From assembly GCF_001658005.1 (NCBI RefSeq), contig NZ_CP015987.1, positions 984,001 through 1,048,000 of the forward strand: a stretch of 64,000 nt of DNA, read 5' to 3'. Positions 1 through 8,786 of this stretch are shown piece after piece (position 1 is the first letter of the stretch; every line of letters starts with the position of its first letter). The notes under the pieces were generated by a model, which was not told where the DNA came from, searched no databases, and saw only the letters and a list, made by a program, of their open reading frames with translations. This DNA comes from Sphingobium sp. EP60837 (GTDB lineage: Bacteria > Pseudomonadota > Alphaproteobacteria > Sphingomonadales > Sphingomonadaceae). Position numbers and translations under genes: made by a program.

Positions 1-396
1 CTGCTGGACACTGGAATGGCACGCGGCGCGTCGGTGGTCGCCGCCTATGACCCAGGCCGCGCAAATGGCGGCTTTCCCGCCTCGCACCCCGGCGTCATCG
101 CGGTTTCCGGCAACCCGGAAACAGTCAAGCGCCACCCCGTCTATGTCGCACCGGCCCGAGACATTCCTGCGACGGAGCCCGGCGGCGGCTGGGCGCTGGT
201 CGATGGCACATCCTATGCCGCCGCCCATGTGAGTGGCCTCATCGCCTTGATCAAGCAGGCGCGCCGCAATAGGCAGGGACGACCGACACTGGTCACGTCA
301 GGAGGGGTCATCGATGCGCTCGCCACGGTGCAGGGCAGGACGGCAGGATGTGACGGTCCATGCCCTGCATCCCTTGCGACGAAAGGCCGCGATTGA
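1..396 (+). CDS. S8 (subtilisin-like) serine peptidase, C-terminal part
   Basis: Only the end of this gene is present; the reading frame is open from base 1, so the true start lies upstream. The decisive motif is GTSYAAAHVSGLIAL, which matches the catalytic-serine block (GTSxAxPHVxG) of subtilisin-family peptidases, with Ala where Pro is usual. Asp and His blocks would be upstream of the window. The protein ends soon after the catalytic block, so there is no long C-terminal extension. The next gene starts inside it, suggesting translational coupling. Substrate unknown. Confidence 0.75.
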   Translation: MLDTGMARGASVVAAYDPGRANGGFPASHPGVIAVSGNPETVKRHPVYVAPARDIPATEPGGGWALVDGTSYAAAHVSGLIALIKQARRNRQGRPTLVTSGGVIDALATVQGRTAGCDGPCPASLATKGRD

Positions 397-1105
397 GCGC
401 AGGCGCGCCGCACTCCTCCTCTGGGCTCTCGTTGGCGTCATGCTGCCCGCGGCCCCGGCCGCCGCGCAACTGGGTGGAAGCGTCAGCCTGTTCAGCCAGG
501 CCCGGCTTCGCGGCCAGCCGATCAGCGATCGCCGCCCCGTGGCCGAACTGGAACTGGTCCATGACAGCGCCAGCGGCTTTTATCTAGGCGGCTCCGCCGC
601 TCTCGTCGCTGACCGCACAAATGGCCTCCAACCCTTCGCCTTTAAACAATATGCAGGCTTCGCTCACCGCCTGTCGCCCGGCGCGACGCTAGACTTGGGC
701 GTGGTGCACAATGGCTATACCGAATATTCCAGGATCATCGGCGGCGGCAGCTATACCGAAGCCTATATCGGCATCATCGGCCGCAACCTGTCAGGCCGTG
801 TCTTCATTTCGCCCGGCTATTTCCGCAAAGACCAGGCGACGCTCTATATGGAGGTTGATGGCCAACTCGATCTCGCCCGCAACTGGGTGATCGTCAGCCA
901 TTTGGGGCGGCTGACCTATCTGAACGATGATCGTCCGGCAGGGAGTCCGGGCGGCGTGACGGATTGGCGTCTCGGCCTGCGCCGACACATGGGCTCCATC
1001 GATCTGGAAGTCGCCTGGACCGGATATGCAGAAGACAAGCGACCTTATGGTCCCGGCCATGATAACGGCGGAGCGCTGGTCATCGGCCTCACCCTGGTCT
1101 TTTGA
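314..1105 (+). CDS. TorF-like putative outer-membrane beta-barrel protein
   Basis: The product is 263 residues. An N-terminal hydrophobic stretch (about residues 33-50) ending in AAPAAAQ looks like a cleaved signal peptide. The mature part is rich in alternating hydrophobic and polar residues, aromatics and Gly, and ends in a C-terminal Phe (LVF), as expected for an outer-membrane barrel; it resembles the TorF/Gcw_chp group of putative porins. The ATG at 314 is preceded by GGAGGGG at a good spacing, although this gives a long n-region; GTG at 350 is an alternative. The gene overlaps the upstream protease gene by 83 bases. Function is inferred from the barrel-like character only. Confidence 0.6.
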   Translation: MRSPRCRAGRQDVTVHALHPLRRKAAIERRRAALLLWALVGVMLPAAPAAAQLGGSVSLFSQARLRGQPISDRRPVAELELVHDSASGFYLGGSAALVADRTNGLQPFAFKQYAGFAHRLSPGATLDLGVVHNGYTEYSRIIGGGSYTEAYIGIIGRNLSGRVFISPGYFRKDQATLYMEVDGQLDLARNWVIVSHLGRLTYLNDDRPAGSPGGVTDWRLGLRRHMGSIDLEVAWTGYAEDKRPYGPGHDNGGALVIGLTLVF

Positions 1106-1137
1106 ACCGCAGGAAGCGTCAGCGGCACCAAAGCGGC

Positions 1138-2349
1138 ATGTGGGCCTCCTCTCCTGCCAAGTTGCGCGACGACGCGACATATTTCCGGATGAGCCATTGG
1201 ATTAGCTGGACGGCGCGGCTGCTGACGGGCGCCGTCGCCCTGCTGCTGCTGCGCTTCGCCGCTGGCATGGACGAGGAGTGGACCGAGCGCCATCTGCTGC
1301 CCGACATCCTGGTTCCCAGCGATTGGCTCGTGCGGATCGTCCAGATTGAGCGCTTCCTTCTGCTGACGATAGCCCTAGCCTTGCTGTTGAGCGTCATTTT
1401 CCGCCGCCGCGCGGCGCGACCCGGCAAGATTTGGCGATGGGTTGGGGTCGCCGCCGCCATTTTGCTGGCGCTTCCCGCGAGCGAACTGGCGATGCAATGG
1501 AGGTCGGGTCGCGCGGGCCTGGCCTGGACCCCGACGGACGAACCCTTGCGTCAAGCCGACCCCTTGATTGGCTGGACCACCATCCCCGCGCGCCGGATCA
1601 TCGATCCTGAATTTGCCTCGCGTCCGCTCTATGTCATCGAGGCTCATGGTTACCGCGTGGAAACTGGACCGCTGGACATGGCGCTTCCTTCGATATTGTT
1701 CGCTGGGGAGTCGATCATGTTCGGCAAAGGGCTGAACTGGCGCGACACCATCGCGGGCCGGGTCCAGAAGCTCAGCGGCATTCAGAGCGCCAATCTCGCA
1801 GTCAACGCCTATTCCGCGGGACAGGTTTACCTTCACCTGAAACGGGAACTTCCAAAATTTCACCGCCCGGTAGCAGTCGTCATCCTCTACGCGCCCACTT
1901 TGCTGGTGCGCGATCTCGACAGAAATCGTCCCTGGATCGATCGCGCCGGGCGGTGGCACGCCGCAGAACGAACTTGGTATTTGAGCCGCCTCGGCCGTGT
2001 TCTGTTTCCCTACCGGACCCCCTCGGCCATCGAAGAGGCAGTTGCAACCGATCGCCGCCTTTTGCGGGCTGATGTGGCCATGGCGCGCGCGCGTGGCGCG
2101 CAGCCGCTGGTTCTGGTTCCGGTTTATCAGCCCGAACGGCCACGCGAGCGGGCGCTTCGGTCAGCGATTTTCGATGGCGGTCGCATCCCCCATGTTATCG
2201 TTCCGCTCGACCGCCAATGGCGTCTCTCTTCGGACCCTCATCCCGACGCGCGGGCTCATGCAGCAATGGCGCGAGCGGCGTGGATGCGCCTCAACGAACT
2301 TGGCCTGTTGAATGACATGGCTGCGGTTCCGGACAGTTCAAGCCTTTAA
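1138..2349 (+). CDS. Membrane-anchored SGNH/GDSL-hydrolase-like protein
   Basis: The N-terminal part has two hydrophobic segments (TARLLTGAVALLLL, and another around VGVAAAILLALPAS). The rest has an SGNH-hydrolase pattern: GESIMFG resembles block I (GDS), SANLAVNAYSAGQ resembles block II, and DPHPDARAHAAMA near the C terminus resembles the Asp-His block V. The nucleophile block reads GES rather than GDS. Such proteins often act on O-acyl groups of glycans or lipids, but the substrate cannot be told. The frame opens with TTG at 1102, overlapping the previous stop codon; ATG at 1138 or 1189 is more likely, and 1189 would place the first membrane segment at the N terminus. Confidence 0.55.
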   Translation: MWASSPAKLRDDATYFRMSHWISWTARLLTGAVALLLLRFAAGMDEEWTERHLLPDILVPSDWLVRIVQIERFLLLTIALALLLSVIFRRRAARPGKIWRWVGVAAAILLALPASELAMQWRSGRAGLAWTPTDEPLRQADPLIGWTTIPARRIIDPEFASRPLYVIEAHGYRVETGPLDMALPSILFAGESIMFGKGLNWRDTIAGRVQKLSGIQSANLAVNAYSAGQVYLHLKRELPKFHRPVAVVILYAPTLLVRDLDRNRPWIDRAGRWHAAERTWYLSRLGRVLFPYRTPSAIEEAVATDRRLLRADVAMARARGAQPLVLVPVYQPERPRERALRSAIFDGGRIPHVIVPLDRQWRLSSDPHPDARAHAAMARAAWMRLNELGLLNDMAAVPDSSSL

Positions 2350-2468
2350 ACGCCCATATATTCGCCGTCCCGGAAATGTTCGGATCATCTTCGAACTGTC
2401 ATCTGGATGAAACCTGGTCGTCATAGAGATTCCCACAATGGAATCATATCAGTGGATGGCCATTGTCA

Positions 2469-3146
2469 ATGCAACTTCTCCTTGTCGAAGATGACCAGGA
2501 TCTCGCCACGCAACTGGATGAGCAACTGCGGCTGTTCGGTCATGACACGACCGTTGCGCCGGACGGACGAACCGCGACCGAGCTGGTGGCGGCGCAGCAG
2601 TTCGACGCGATAATCCTGGACCGGGTCCTGCCCGGCGTGGACGGCGTTACGGTGCTCCGGAGCATGCGCGATCATAATCTTCTGACCCCCGTCATCATGA
2701 TGACGGCGCTCGGCCAGTGGCGGCAAAAGGTCGAAGGGTTGGAGAGCGGCGCGGATGATTATGTCGTGAAGCCCGTCGAACCCGCGGAACTTAACGCGCG
2801 CCTGCACGCCCTCATGCGAGCGCGGGGGTGGAGCGAGAGAGGCTCGGACGAAACGCTGCGGGCCGGCGACCTCGTGATCAGCCCGGCGCGGCACAGCGCC
2901 TCGCGCAATGGCAGGACGCTCAATCTGCAAAAGACCGAGTTCAAGCTGCTGACCGAACTGGCGCGCCACGCCGACAGCGTCATGACGCGCGCGATGCTGC
3001 TGGAGCGTGTGTGGAACTATGATTTCGAACCGGCCACCAATCTGGTCGATGCCTCTATCCGCAGGCTGCGGATCAAGCTCACCGAATTTGACGATCCCGA
3101 TCCCATCGTGACGGTTCGCGGTACAGGCTATATGCTGAGGGCGTGA
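2469..3146 (+). CDS. OmpR/PhoB-family response regulator
   Basis: The 225-residue protein has an N-terminal receiver domain with acidic pocket (VEDD), phospho-acceptor Asp51 (in LDRVLPG), a conserved Thr in MMTAL and Lys101 (VVKP). A winged-helix DNA-binding domain follows (about 125-225), ending in the typical VRGTGYML. It overlaps the following kinase gene by four bases, so the two form one translationally coupled pair. I place the start at the ATG two codons after a possible TTG because MQLLLVEDD is the usual receiver start. The target genes and the signal are unknown. Confidence 0.9.
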   Translation: MQLLLVEDDQDLATQLDEQLRLFGHDTTVAPDGRTATELVAAQQFDAIILDRVLPGVDGVTVLRSMRDHNLLTPVIMMTALGQWRQKVEGLESGADDYVVKPVEPAELNARLHALMRARGWSERGSDETLRAGDLVISPARHSASRNGRTLNLQKTEFKLLTELARHADSVMTRAMLLERVWNYDFEPATNLVDASIRRLRIKLTEFDDPDPIVTVRGTGYMLRA

Positions 3147-4480
3147 AATCGCTACGGTCCTTGCGGGCACTGACGCTCGCATTCTTGTTCTTCTTCTTGT
3201 GCGCGACGCTGGCGACGGCGTTCGGTATCTATTTCGCGACGCTCGGGACGATCGATCATCTGGTGGTCCAGCGGATCACCGGCACGAGCATGATGATCGC
3301 GCCGCCCGGCGAAGCGCAGTCGCCGCGCCGCATCGGCATCCGGATCATGATGGCCTCGCGCGATCGCGACACGGGTGACCTCGGCTTCATCCTGCTGGAA
3401 AAGGGGCAGCAGATCGCCGGTAACTTACGCGTCAGCCGTCCTTTGCCGCTTGGGCTGTCCCGCGTCGATGTGGCGGACCGGGTCAAGGGCCTGTCGCATG
3501 GCAGGGTGCTGGTGCGCGACCTGGGGCGCGGTTTGCGGCTGGCGGTGATCGCGGAAACCGAGCCGTTCGACAATTATAATCAGGTTCGCAAGCGCATCTA
3601 CTTCATCGGCTTTGGATCGATCATCGGCATAGCTCTGGCGGCGGCGACCACCTTCACGCTGATCATCCGGCGGCGGATCATCGACATGCGGCGCACGGTG
3701 GACGCGATCCTGGCGGGCGACATGACCCGGCGTGTGCCGGTTGACGGTTCGGACACCGCATTTGATCAGCAGGCGCAGGCGTTCAACCAGATGCTGACCC
3801 GCATTAACGAGTTGATGGAGGAAGTGCGCAACGTGATCAATGGCGTCGCGCACGAACTGCGCACGCCGCTGGCGCGCCTGCGCAACCAGCTGAACCTGAT
3901 CAGCCATGATCCGGAGGCTGCGGGCGTGAGCGACCGGATAGAAGCGGCCCAGGTCGAGGCCGATCAACTGCTCACGCTCTTTTCTGCTTTGCTGCGCATC
4001 GCCGAAGTGGACAGCGGCGCGCGGCGGCAAAATTTCCGCCCAGTCCAACTGGCCCAGTTGGCGGAGCAATGCGTCGAGGCGCTGGAGCCGGTGATCGAGG
4101 AGACGCACGTGATCACGCGCGCGGCCTTGGCTCACATCACCCTGTCGGGCGACGAGCAATTGCTGTCGCAGATGATCCTCAACCTGCTGGAGAACGCTGT
4201 CCGGCATAGCCCGGCCGGAACCCGCATCGCCATCGGCCTTGTACGGTGCGAGGAGGGCCGAGCGATGCTGACCGTCGCCGATGATGGCCCCGGCATCGCG
4301 CCGGACGACCGCGCGCGGGCGCTGGAGCGCTTCGGCCGTCTCTCGGGCGGCGGCGATGCCAGGGGGCATGGCTTCGGCCTGCCGCTGGTGGCTTCGATCG
4401 TGCGCCTGCACGGGGGAACGATCGAGCTGGGCGACGCGCAGCCGGGCCTTAAGGTAACGGTGCATCTGCCCTGCTCATGA
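3143..4480 (+). CDS. Two-component sensor histidine kinase
   Basis: This 445-residue kinase has a transmembrane helix at about 7-36, a periplasmic sensor segment, a second helix at about 151-175, a HAMP linker, and a dimerisation/phospho-acceptor domain with His237 in AHELRTPLARL. The ATPase domain follows, with N box NLLENAVRHSP, G1 DDGPGIAPDD and a Gly-rich GHGFGLPL. The layout is EnvZ-like. Translation starts at GTG overlapping the stop of the response regulator. The short extracytoplasmic domain (about 110 residues) carries no motif I recognise, so the stimulus is unknown. Confidence 0.9.
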   Translation: MKSLRSLRALTLAFLFFFLCATLATAFGIYFATLGTIDHLVVQRITGTSMMIAPPGEAQSPRRIGIRIMMASRDRDTGDLGFILLEKGQQIAGNLRVSRPLPLGLSRVDVADRVKGLSHGRVLVRDLGRGLRLAVIAETEPFDNYNQVRKRIYFIGFGSIIGIALAAATTFTLIIRRRIIDMRRTVDAILAGDMTRRVPVDGSDTAFDQQAQAFNQMLTRINELMEEVRNVINGVAHELRTPLARLRNQLNLISHDPEAAGVSDRIEAAQVEADQLLTLFSALLRIAEVDSGARRQNFRPVQLAQLAEQCVEALEPVIEETHVITRAALAHITLSGDEQLLSQMILNLLENAVRHSPAGTRIAIGLVRCEEGRAMLTVADDGPGIAPDDRARALERFGRLSGGGDARGHGFGLPLVASIVRLHGGTIELGDAQPGLKVTVHLPCS

Positions 4481-4483
4481 AAA

Positions 4484-4511
4484 ATGGCGCGCCGCCGGAG
4501 CGACGCGCCAT
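4484..4511 (-). terminator. Rho-independent terminator after the TonB-dependent receptor gene
   Basis: A perfect 8-bp inverted repeat (ATGGCGCG / CGCGCCAT) flanks a 12-base loop. Read on the minus strand, downstream of the receptor stop codon, the stem is followed by a TTTT run. It lies between two convergent genes and may also weakly end the kinase transcript. Confidence 0.6.
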
Positions 4512-4530
4512 CTGTCCTTTCAAGCCGGTA

Positions 4531-7047
4531 TCAGAACTTGATGCTGGCTTCCACGCCGTAGGTGCGCGGCGCATTGAAGTTGCCATAGTCGCCCAGCACG
4601 TTGGCGATGCTGCCGGTCGTCACGTTGCTCGTCGGGGCGGCAGGCAGGCTGTTCGACGGATCGCGGCGGAACACATATTGCTCGTTGAACAGGTTACGGC
4701 CCCAGATGCTGAGCGTCAGGTTGCGGCCATAACCCACATCGACATCGGCCAGCGACACGCGACCGTTGAAGATCAGCGAGCTGTCATTCTTCGTGACGAA
4801 CTGATCGAAGGCTTGGGTGGCCTGCGAATAGTTGCCGTCGAAGTGGAACTTCAGCTTCGTGTCGCCGCCGCCGATCGGCAGGGCATAGTCGATCGACCCG
4901 CTCGCGGCGTTGCGCGGCGTGAAGACGATGTAGAACTGCTGATAGACGCTGGTCGAACGGCCCGCCGTGTCGGTCGCAGTGATCAGCACCGGCGGGATCT
5001 TGGTATAGGTATAGGCATAGGACGCGTTCAGCGTCAGCCCGTCGATCGGCTCCACCGTCAGGTCGGCCTCGATACCCCGGATCTTGGTGGTGCCGGGCGC
5101 ATTGATGGTGACGAGGTTGTTGAAGCTGCTCGTGCCGACGAACTGGATCGAGCTGATATCGACCTGGCTGTCCTTGCGGTCCATGATGTAGCCGGCCAGG
5201 TTGAAGCGGCCACGGCCGCCCCAGAAGTCGGACTTCAGGCCGACTTCATAGGATTTCACGTCTTCCGGATCGAACGCCTGATAGTTGGACGTGCGCGAAC
5301 TGGCGCCCCCAGCGCGGTAGCCGGTCGCATATTTGGCATAGACGTGCAGGTCGTTGCTGACGTCATAGGCCACCGTCGCCATCGGATTGAAGCGGTTCCA
5401 CGTCGCATCCAGCGGCTTGTAGCCGACGCTCGCGGCGGGCGGCGTGAGGTCATAATTCACATTGCGCGAATAATGCAGCACGCCCTTCTTCTTGTCGTGC
5501 GTGTAACGGCCGCCCACGGTGATATGCAGAGCGTCGGTGGCGTTCCAGGTCAGCTGGCCATAGGCGGCGTAGCTCTTCGACCAGACTTCCGAAGCGCGGT
5601 CGATCGAGCAGCCGTTGACCGCCGAGTCGACGAAAGCCGGCGTGGATGCGGTGCAGAAGGGGATGGTGACATAGGTCGGCGTGCCGCCAACCAGGGCCAC
5701 GCCCATTGAGCTGGGGGTCGCGGCATCGTCGCTGACATGCTCATTGAAGTAGAACAGGCCCGCGACATAGTCGATCGAACCGACTGTGCCGACCGCCTGG
5801 ACTTCCTGGCTGAACTGGCGCTGGCGCAGGTCGGCCAGGCTGTACCGGCTGAAGGCGCAGGGAGCCGCGAGGGTGCAGGCGGCGGTCAGATTGACCAGCG
5901 GCGGACGGTGCGCACCGCCCGAATTGTCCCACTGGGTTGCATCGACGCCGCGCCATGCGGTGATCGAACGCAGTTCCAGCTCGTCGGACAAATGCCACTT
6001 CAGCGAGTTGGTGAAGCCGTGCGTCTTATCGACGCTGACCTGCTGTGGCACGCCGATGTCGGCATCCTTCATGCGGCTATCGCCATTGACGACCACGCCG
6101 GGCAGCAGCGGCTTCACCGGACCCCCGGTCAGGTTAGTGTAAGCGGTGCCGGGCAGGGTGCAGGCAGGCTGCGACGCCTGGGTGCCGTTGGCGCAGCTGT
6201 TGGGATTGTAGTTCAGCAACTGGCTGTAGAAGGGCGTATTCTCATCCTTCGCGACGTCATAGGCGAAGTCGTTCGTGATGGTGTCCGTCGGCTGCCAGCG
6301 TACGGCAGCGCGCAGGCCCTTGCGGTTGTAGTAGTTCCAGCCCGCCTGGCCCGCGAGCGGGTTCTCGGTCGTGGCGTCCTGATGCTGGATCACGCCGTCC
6401 AGCTTGACGGAAAAGCCCGCCACCTTTGGAAGGTCGAGGTGGAAGTCGGCGGTGCGGCCGCCATAATTGCCGATGCCCGCTTCCACGCGACCGCCGAACT
6501 CGCCGGTTGGCGCCTTGCTGACGATGCTGAGCGCGCCGCCTTCAGTGTTGCGGCCGAACAGCGTGCCCTGCGGACCCTTGAGCACCTCGACGCGCTCGAC
6601 GTCGAACAGCGCAGCGTTTAGGCCATGCTGGCGGCCCATATAGACGCCATCGACATAGATGCCGACGCCCTGCTCACGCGCGGGCTGGTTGGCGTCGAGC
6701 GGCACGATGCCGCGAATGCCGATGGTGAGGGCCGACTGGCGCGCTTCGAAGGTCGCGATGCGCAGTGACGGAACAGCGCCGTCGGCGAGGTCGTAGAGGC
6801 TCGACACGTGACGATCCTTGAGCGCCTCAGTGCTCATCACCGCCATGGAAATCGGCGTTTCCTGCAAATTGGTTTCGCGCTTGGTTGCAGTGACGACGAT
6901 TGCGGCAAGGCCGGCATCGTCGGCCGCCGCGGCTTCGAGGGGAGCCTGTTCTTCGGCCGTGGTGCTGGCCAGGGCGGGAGCGGAAACGGAAGCCAGCAGC
7001 GCGGTGCAGAGCGAGGCACGCAGCAGCGAGGTGGAAGAGCGAATCAT
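4531..7047 (-). CDS. TonB-dependent outer-membrane receptor
   Basis: The 838-residue protein has a signal peptide ending near APALAS, a TonB box-like segment (IVVTATKRE), and a plug domain with VEVLKGPQGTLFGRNTEGG and YVDGVYMG motifs. A long beta-barrel follows, ending in a C-terminal aromatic residue (SIKF). The plug signature is of the large sphingomonad receptor group often linked to uptake of organic substrates rather than classical siderophore receptors. A formylglycine-generating enzyme gene lies upstream on the same strand across an AT-rich spacer, and AAGGGG precedes the ATG. Substrate unknown; a sulfated substrate is only a guess from the neighbour. Confidence 0.88.
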   Translation of the reverse strand: MIRSSTSLLRASLCTALLASVSAPALASTTAEEQAPLEAAAADDAGLAAIVVTATKRETNLQETPISMAVMSTEALKDRHVSSLYDLADGAVPSLRIATFEARQSALTIGIRGIVPLDANQPAREQGVGIYVDGVYMGRQHGLNAALFDVERVEVLKGPQGTLFGRNTEGGALSIVSKAPTGEFGGRVEAGIGNYGGRTADFHLDLPKVAGFSVKLDGVIQHQDATTENPLAGQAGWNYYNRKGLRAAVRWQPTDTITNDFAYDVAKDENTPFYSQLLNYNPNSCANGTQASQPACTLPGTAYTNLTGGPVKPLLPGVVVNGDSRMKDADIGVPQQVSVDKTHGFTNSLKWHLSDELELRSITAWRGVDATQWDNSGGAHRPPLVNLTAACTLAAPCAFSRYSLADLRQRQFSQEVQAVGTVGSIDYVAGLFYFNEHVSDDAATPSSMGVALVGGTPTYVTIPFCTASTPAFVDSAVNGCSIDRASEVWSKSYAAYGQLTWNATDALHITVGGRYTHDKKKGVLHYSRNVNYDLTPPAASVGYKPLDATWNRFNPMATVAYDVSNDLHVYAKYATGYRAGGASSRTSNYQAFDPEDVKSYEVGLKSDFWGGRGRFNLAGYIMDRKDSQVDISSIQFVGTSSFNNLVTINAPGTTKIRGIEADLTVEPIDGLTLNASYAYTYTKIPPVLITATDTAGRSTSVYQQFYIVFTPRNAASGSIDYALPIGGGDTKLKFHFDGNYSQATQAFDQFVTKNDSSLIFNGRVSLADVDVGYGRNLTLSIWGRNLFNEQYVFRRDPSNSLPAAPTSNVTTGSIANVLGDYGNFNAPRTYGVEASIKF

Positions 7048-7123
7048 TTTGAAAACCCCTTAAGACCCATTGAGTGGATGCTTTTGCGGGGCTGGCCACT
7101 AGGCTGTGATGACAACAGTTTTA

Positions 7124-7138
7124 TTACATTGAATGTAA
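7124..7138 (-). promoter_or_regulatory. 15-bp palindrome upstream of the TonB-dependent receptor
   Basis: TTACATT-G-AATGTAA is a perfect 7+7 inverted repeat centred about 85 bases upstream of the receptor start codon. Position and symmetry suit a repressor or activator operator. The cognate regulator is unknown. Confidence 0.4.
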
Positions 7139-7163
7139 CATGATCAGTATATCAGCTGTCATT

Positions 7164-7188
7164 TTCGTTTCATGTTGGCAGAAACGAA
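7164..7188 (-). promoter_or_regulatory. 8-bp inverted repeat upstream of the TonB-dependent receptor
   Basis: TTCGTTTC and GAAACGAA form a perfect inverted repeat with a 9-base spacer, about 120-140 bases upstream of the receptor start. It lies beside the TTACATT palindrome and could be a second operator. Chance occurrence in AT-rich DNA is possible. Confidence 0.35.
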
Positions 7189-7525
7189 CATAAACTTGAA
7201 GAGATCGCAAATATCTCTAACATTATATCTACGAGTTAGCCAACATAATTAGTCGAAACAAAATGTCTTACATGTATCAATGGAGGAATTTATGAATTAA
7301 ATCTCTACTAATTTTGATGAACTGCGTATAATATTCTATAAAAAATTCAAATCAACATTGTGGCGGCTCGCATTTGCCCCGCTCTAGCGCTGGACGCACG
7401 CGAAAAAATTCCGCCGCAAAGGAGATAATCGACTCCAACCAGGTTGCGGAGACGGGTCTTTGCAGAGCCTTATGGAGAGGGGAGGAATGCCAACTCTTCC
7501 CTTCTCTGGTCCGTCGTCAACGCCG

Positions 7526-8503
7526 TCAGCCTTTCGCCCGCACCACACAGCGAAAGCCGATGTGGCTCGTCGATGACTCGATCGCTTGTGCATGCCTGGC
7601 CGCAGGGCGGTAGCGCTGGCAATAATTAGGCGCGCAAAGATGCGATCCGCCCTTCAGCACCTTTCGCGGGATGGCGTTAGGGGCGTCCAGGCTCTCGTGT
7701 CGGGTCGGCCCACGCGGGTTGGCGGGCACGCAGCAGCTGCCGCGCGCCTTCGCCTCGACCCGCGGCTGGGCGTACCAGTCGCTTGTCCACTCCCACACAT
7801 TGCCGATCATGTCGTACAGGCCAAGGCCGTTCGCGGGATAGCTGCGCACAGGCGAGGTTCTTTCCCACCCGTCGTCCAATGTGTTGGCAAAGGGAAAGGC
7901 GCCCTGCCAATAATTGGCGAGCATCCGTCCTTCTGGAGCCAGCTCCTCGCCCCAGGCATAATCCTGCGCTTGCAGTCCGCCGCGCGCCGCATATTCCCAT
8001 TCGGCTTCGGTCGGCAGCGATTTGCCAGCCCATTTCGCATAAGCCCGCGCATCTTCGAAAGTGACATGGACGACGGGATGATCCTCCAGCCCGTCCAGAC
8101 TGCTCCCCGGCCCGTGCGGGTGCCGCCAGTCCACGCCCAGGGCGAAGGTCCACCACTGGCTATGGTCGTTCAGGTCCACCGGCCCGGCCGTGCGCTGGAA
8201 CAGCAACGATCCGGGCTGCGCCAGTTCGATCGGCATGCCGGGATAATCCTTGGGATCAGGCGCGATTTCGGCAACCGTCCTGTGGTTCGTCGCCTGGACG
8301 AAGCGGGCAAATTCACGATTGGTGACGGGCGTCTCGTCGATCCAGAAGCCATCGACCCGCACCCGCCGCACCGGCGCTTCTTCAGGATAGAAATTCTCCG
8401 ATCCCATGGCGAATGCGCCGCCCTCCACCCACCGCATGCCGCTGGTGTCCGGCTGCACCGGCCGCGATGACCGTATCGCCCTGGGCTTGGAAAACTGACG
8501 CAT
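7526..8503 (-). CDS. Formylglycine-generating enzyme family protein (SUMF1-like)
   Basis: The 325-residue protein matches the FGE-sulfatase fold from MRWVEGGAFAMGSE (about 23-36) to the C terminus. It keeps the two active-site cysteines of true formylglycine-generating enzymes, Cys290 and Cys295, in a CxxxxC motif followed by RYRPAARHAQ and GFRCV. PvdO- or EgtB-like relatives usually lack this pair. True members oxidise a sulfatase Cys to formylglycine with copper and oxygen. No sulfatase gene is in this window, so the client must be elsewhere. TGGAG precedes the ATG at a good spacing. No clear signal peptide is visible. Confidence 0.85.
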   Translation of the reverse strand: MRQFSKPRAIRSSRPVQPDTSGMRWVEGGAFAMGSENFYPEEAPVRRVRVDGFWIDETPVTNREFARFVQATNHRTVAEIAPDPKDYPGMPIELAQPGSLLFQRTAGPVDLNDHSQWWTFALGVDWRHPHGPGSSLDGLEDHPVVHVTFEDARAYAKWAGKSLPTEAEWEYAARGGLQAQDYAWGEELAPEGRMLANYWQGAFPFANTLDDGWERTSPVRSYPANGLGLYDMIGNVWEWTSDWYAQPRVEAKARGSCCVPANPRGPTRHESLDAPNAIPRKVLKGGSHLCAPNYCQRYRPAARHAQAIESSTSHIGFRCVVRAKG

Positions 8504-8786
8504 GGATGCTCCACATATGTTCTGCGACCGCTCAAGATAATAGGCTCGCTCACATCATAAAGGCGTGAGTGGCCGCCGCTGTCCAGATATTATGGCTTGG
8601 CCATCCTAACCCTTCCGCTTGTTACGCGCGTGCTTCGGCCTTCGGCTCACCGTTGGCGCCATACGTCCGAAAACCCCTTGTTCCCCGCGTCGTCATGCTG
8701 ATAGAGGGCGCTGATCGGGGTCCTGTTTCGCGCAACTCGACAGAGAGACTTATGTGCTCCCGCGAACATGAAAGCCGCAGCAGCCA

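Larger units (their letters stand above)
7048..7525. other. AT-rich intergenic region with palindromes
   Basis: This 478-bp gap separates the receptor from the formylglycine-generating enzyme. From about 7100 to 7370 it is conspicuously AT-rich compared with the GC-rich genes on both sides. It contains the palindromes listed separately and a TACATGTA at 7269-7276. I found no convincing gene in it. It most likely holds the receptor's promoter and regulatory sites. Confidence 0.5.

Noticed and set aside
3425..4465. Minus-strand frame of 346 codons opposite the histidine kinase
   Set aside because: The plus-strand kinase has all catalytic boxes; the antisense product is compositionally odd and has no good start site.
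4477..6621. Long plus-strand frames of 410 and 294 codons opposite the TonB receptor
   Set aside because: They lie entirely antisense to a receptor with clear plug and barrel motifs. Their translations are Arg/Val/Asp/Ile-rich without domains, a common by-product of GC-rich codon bias.
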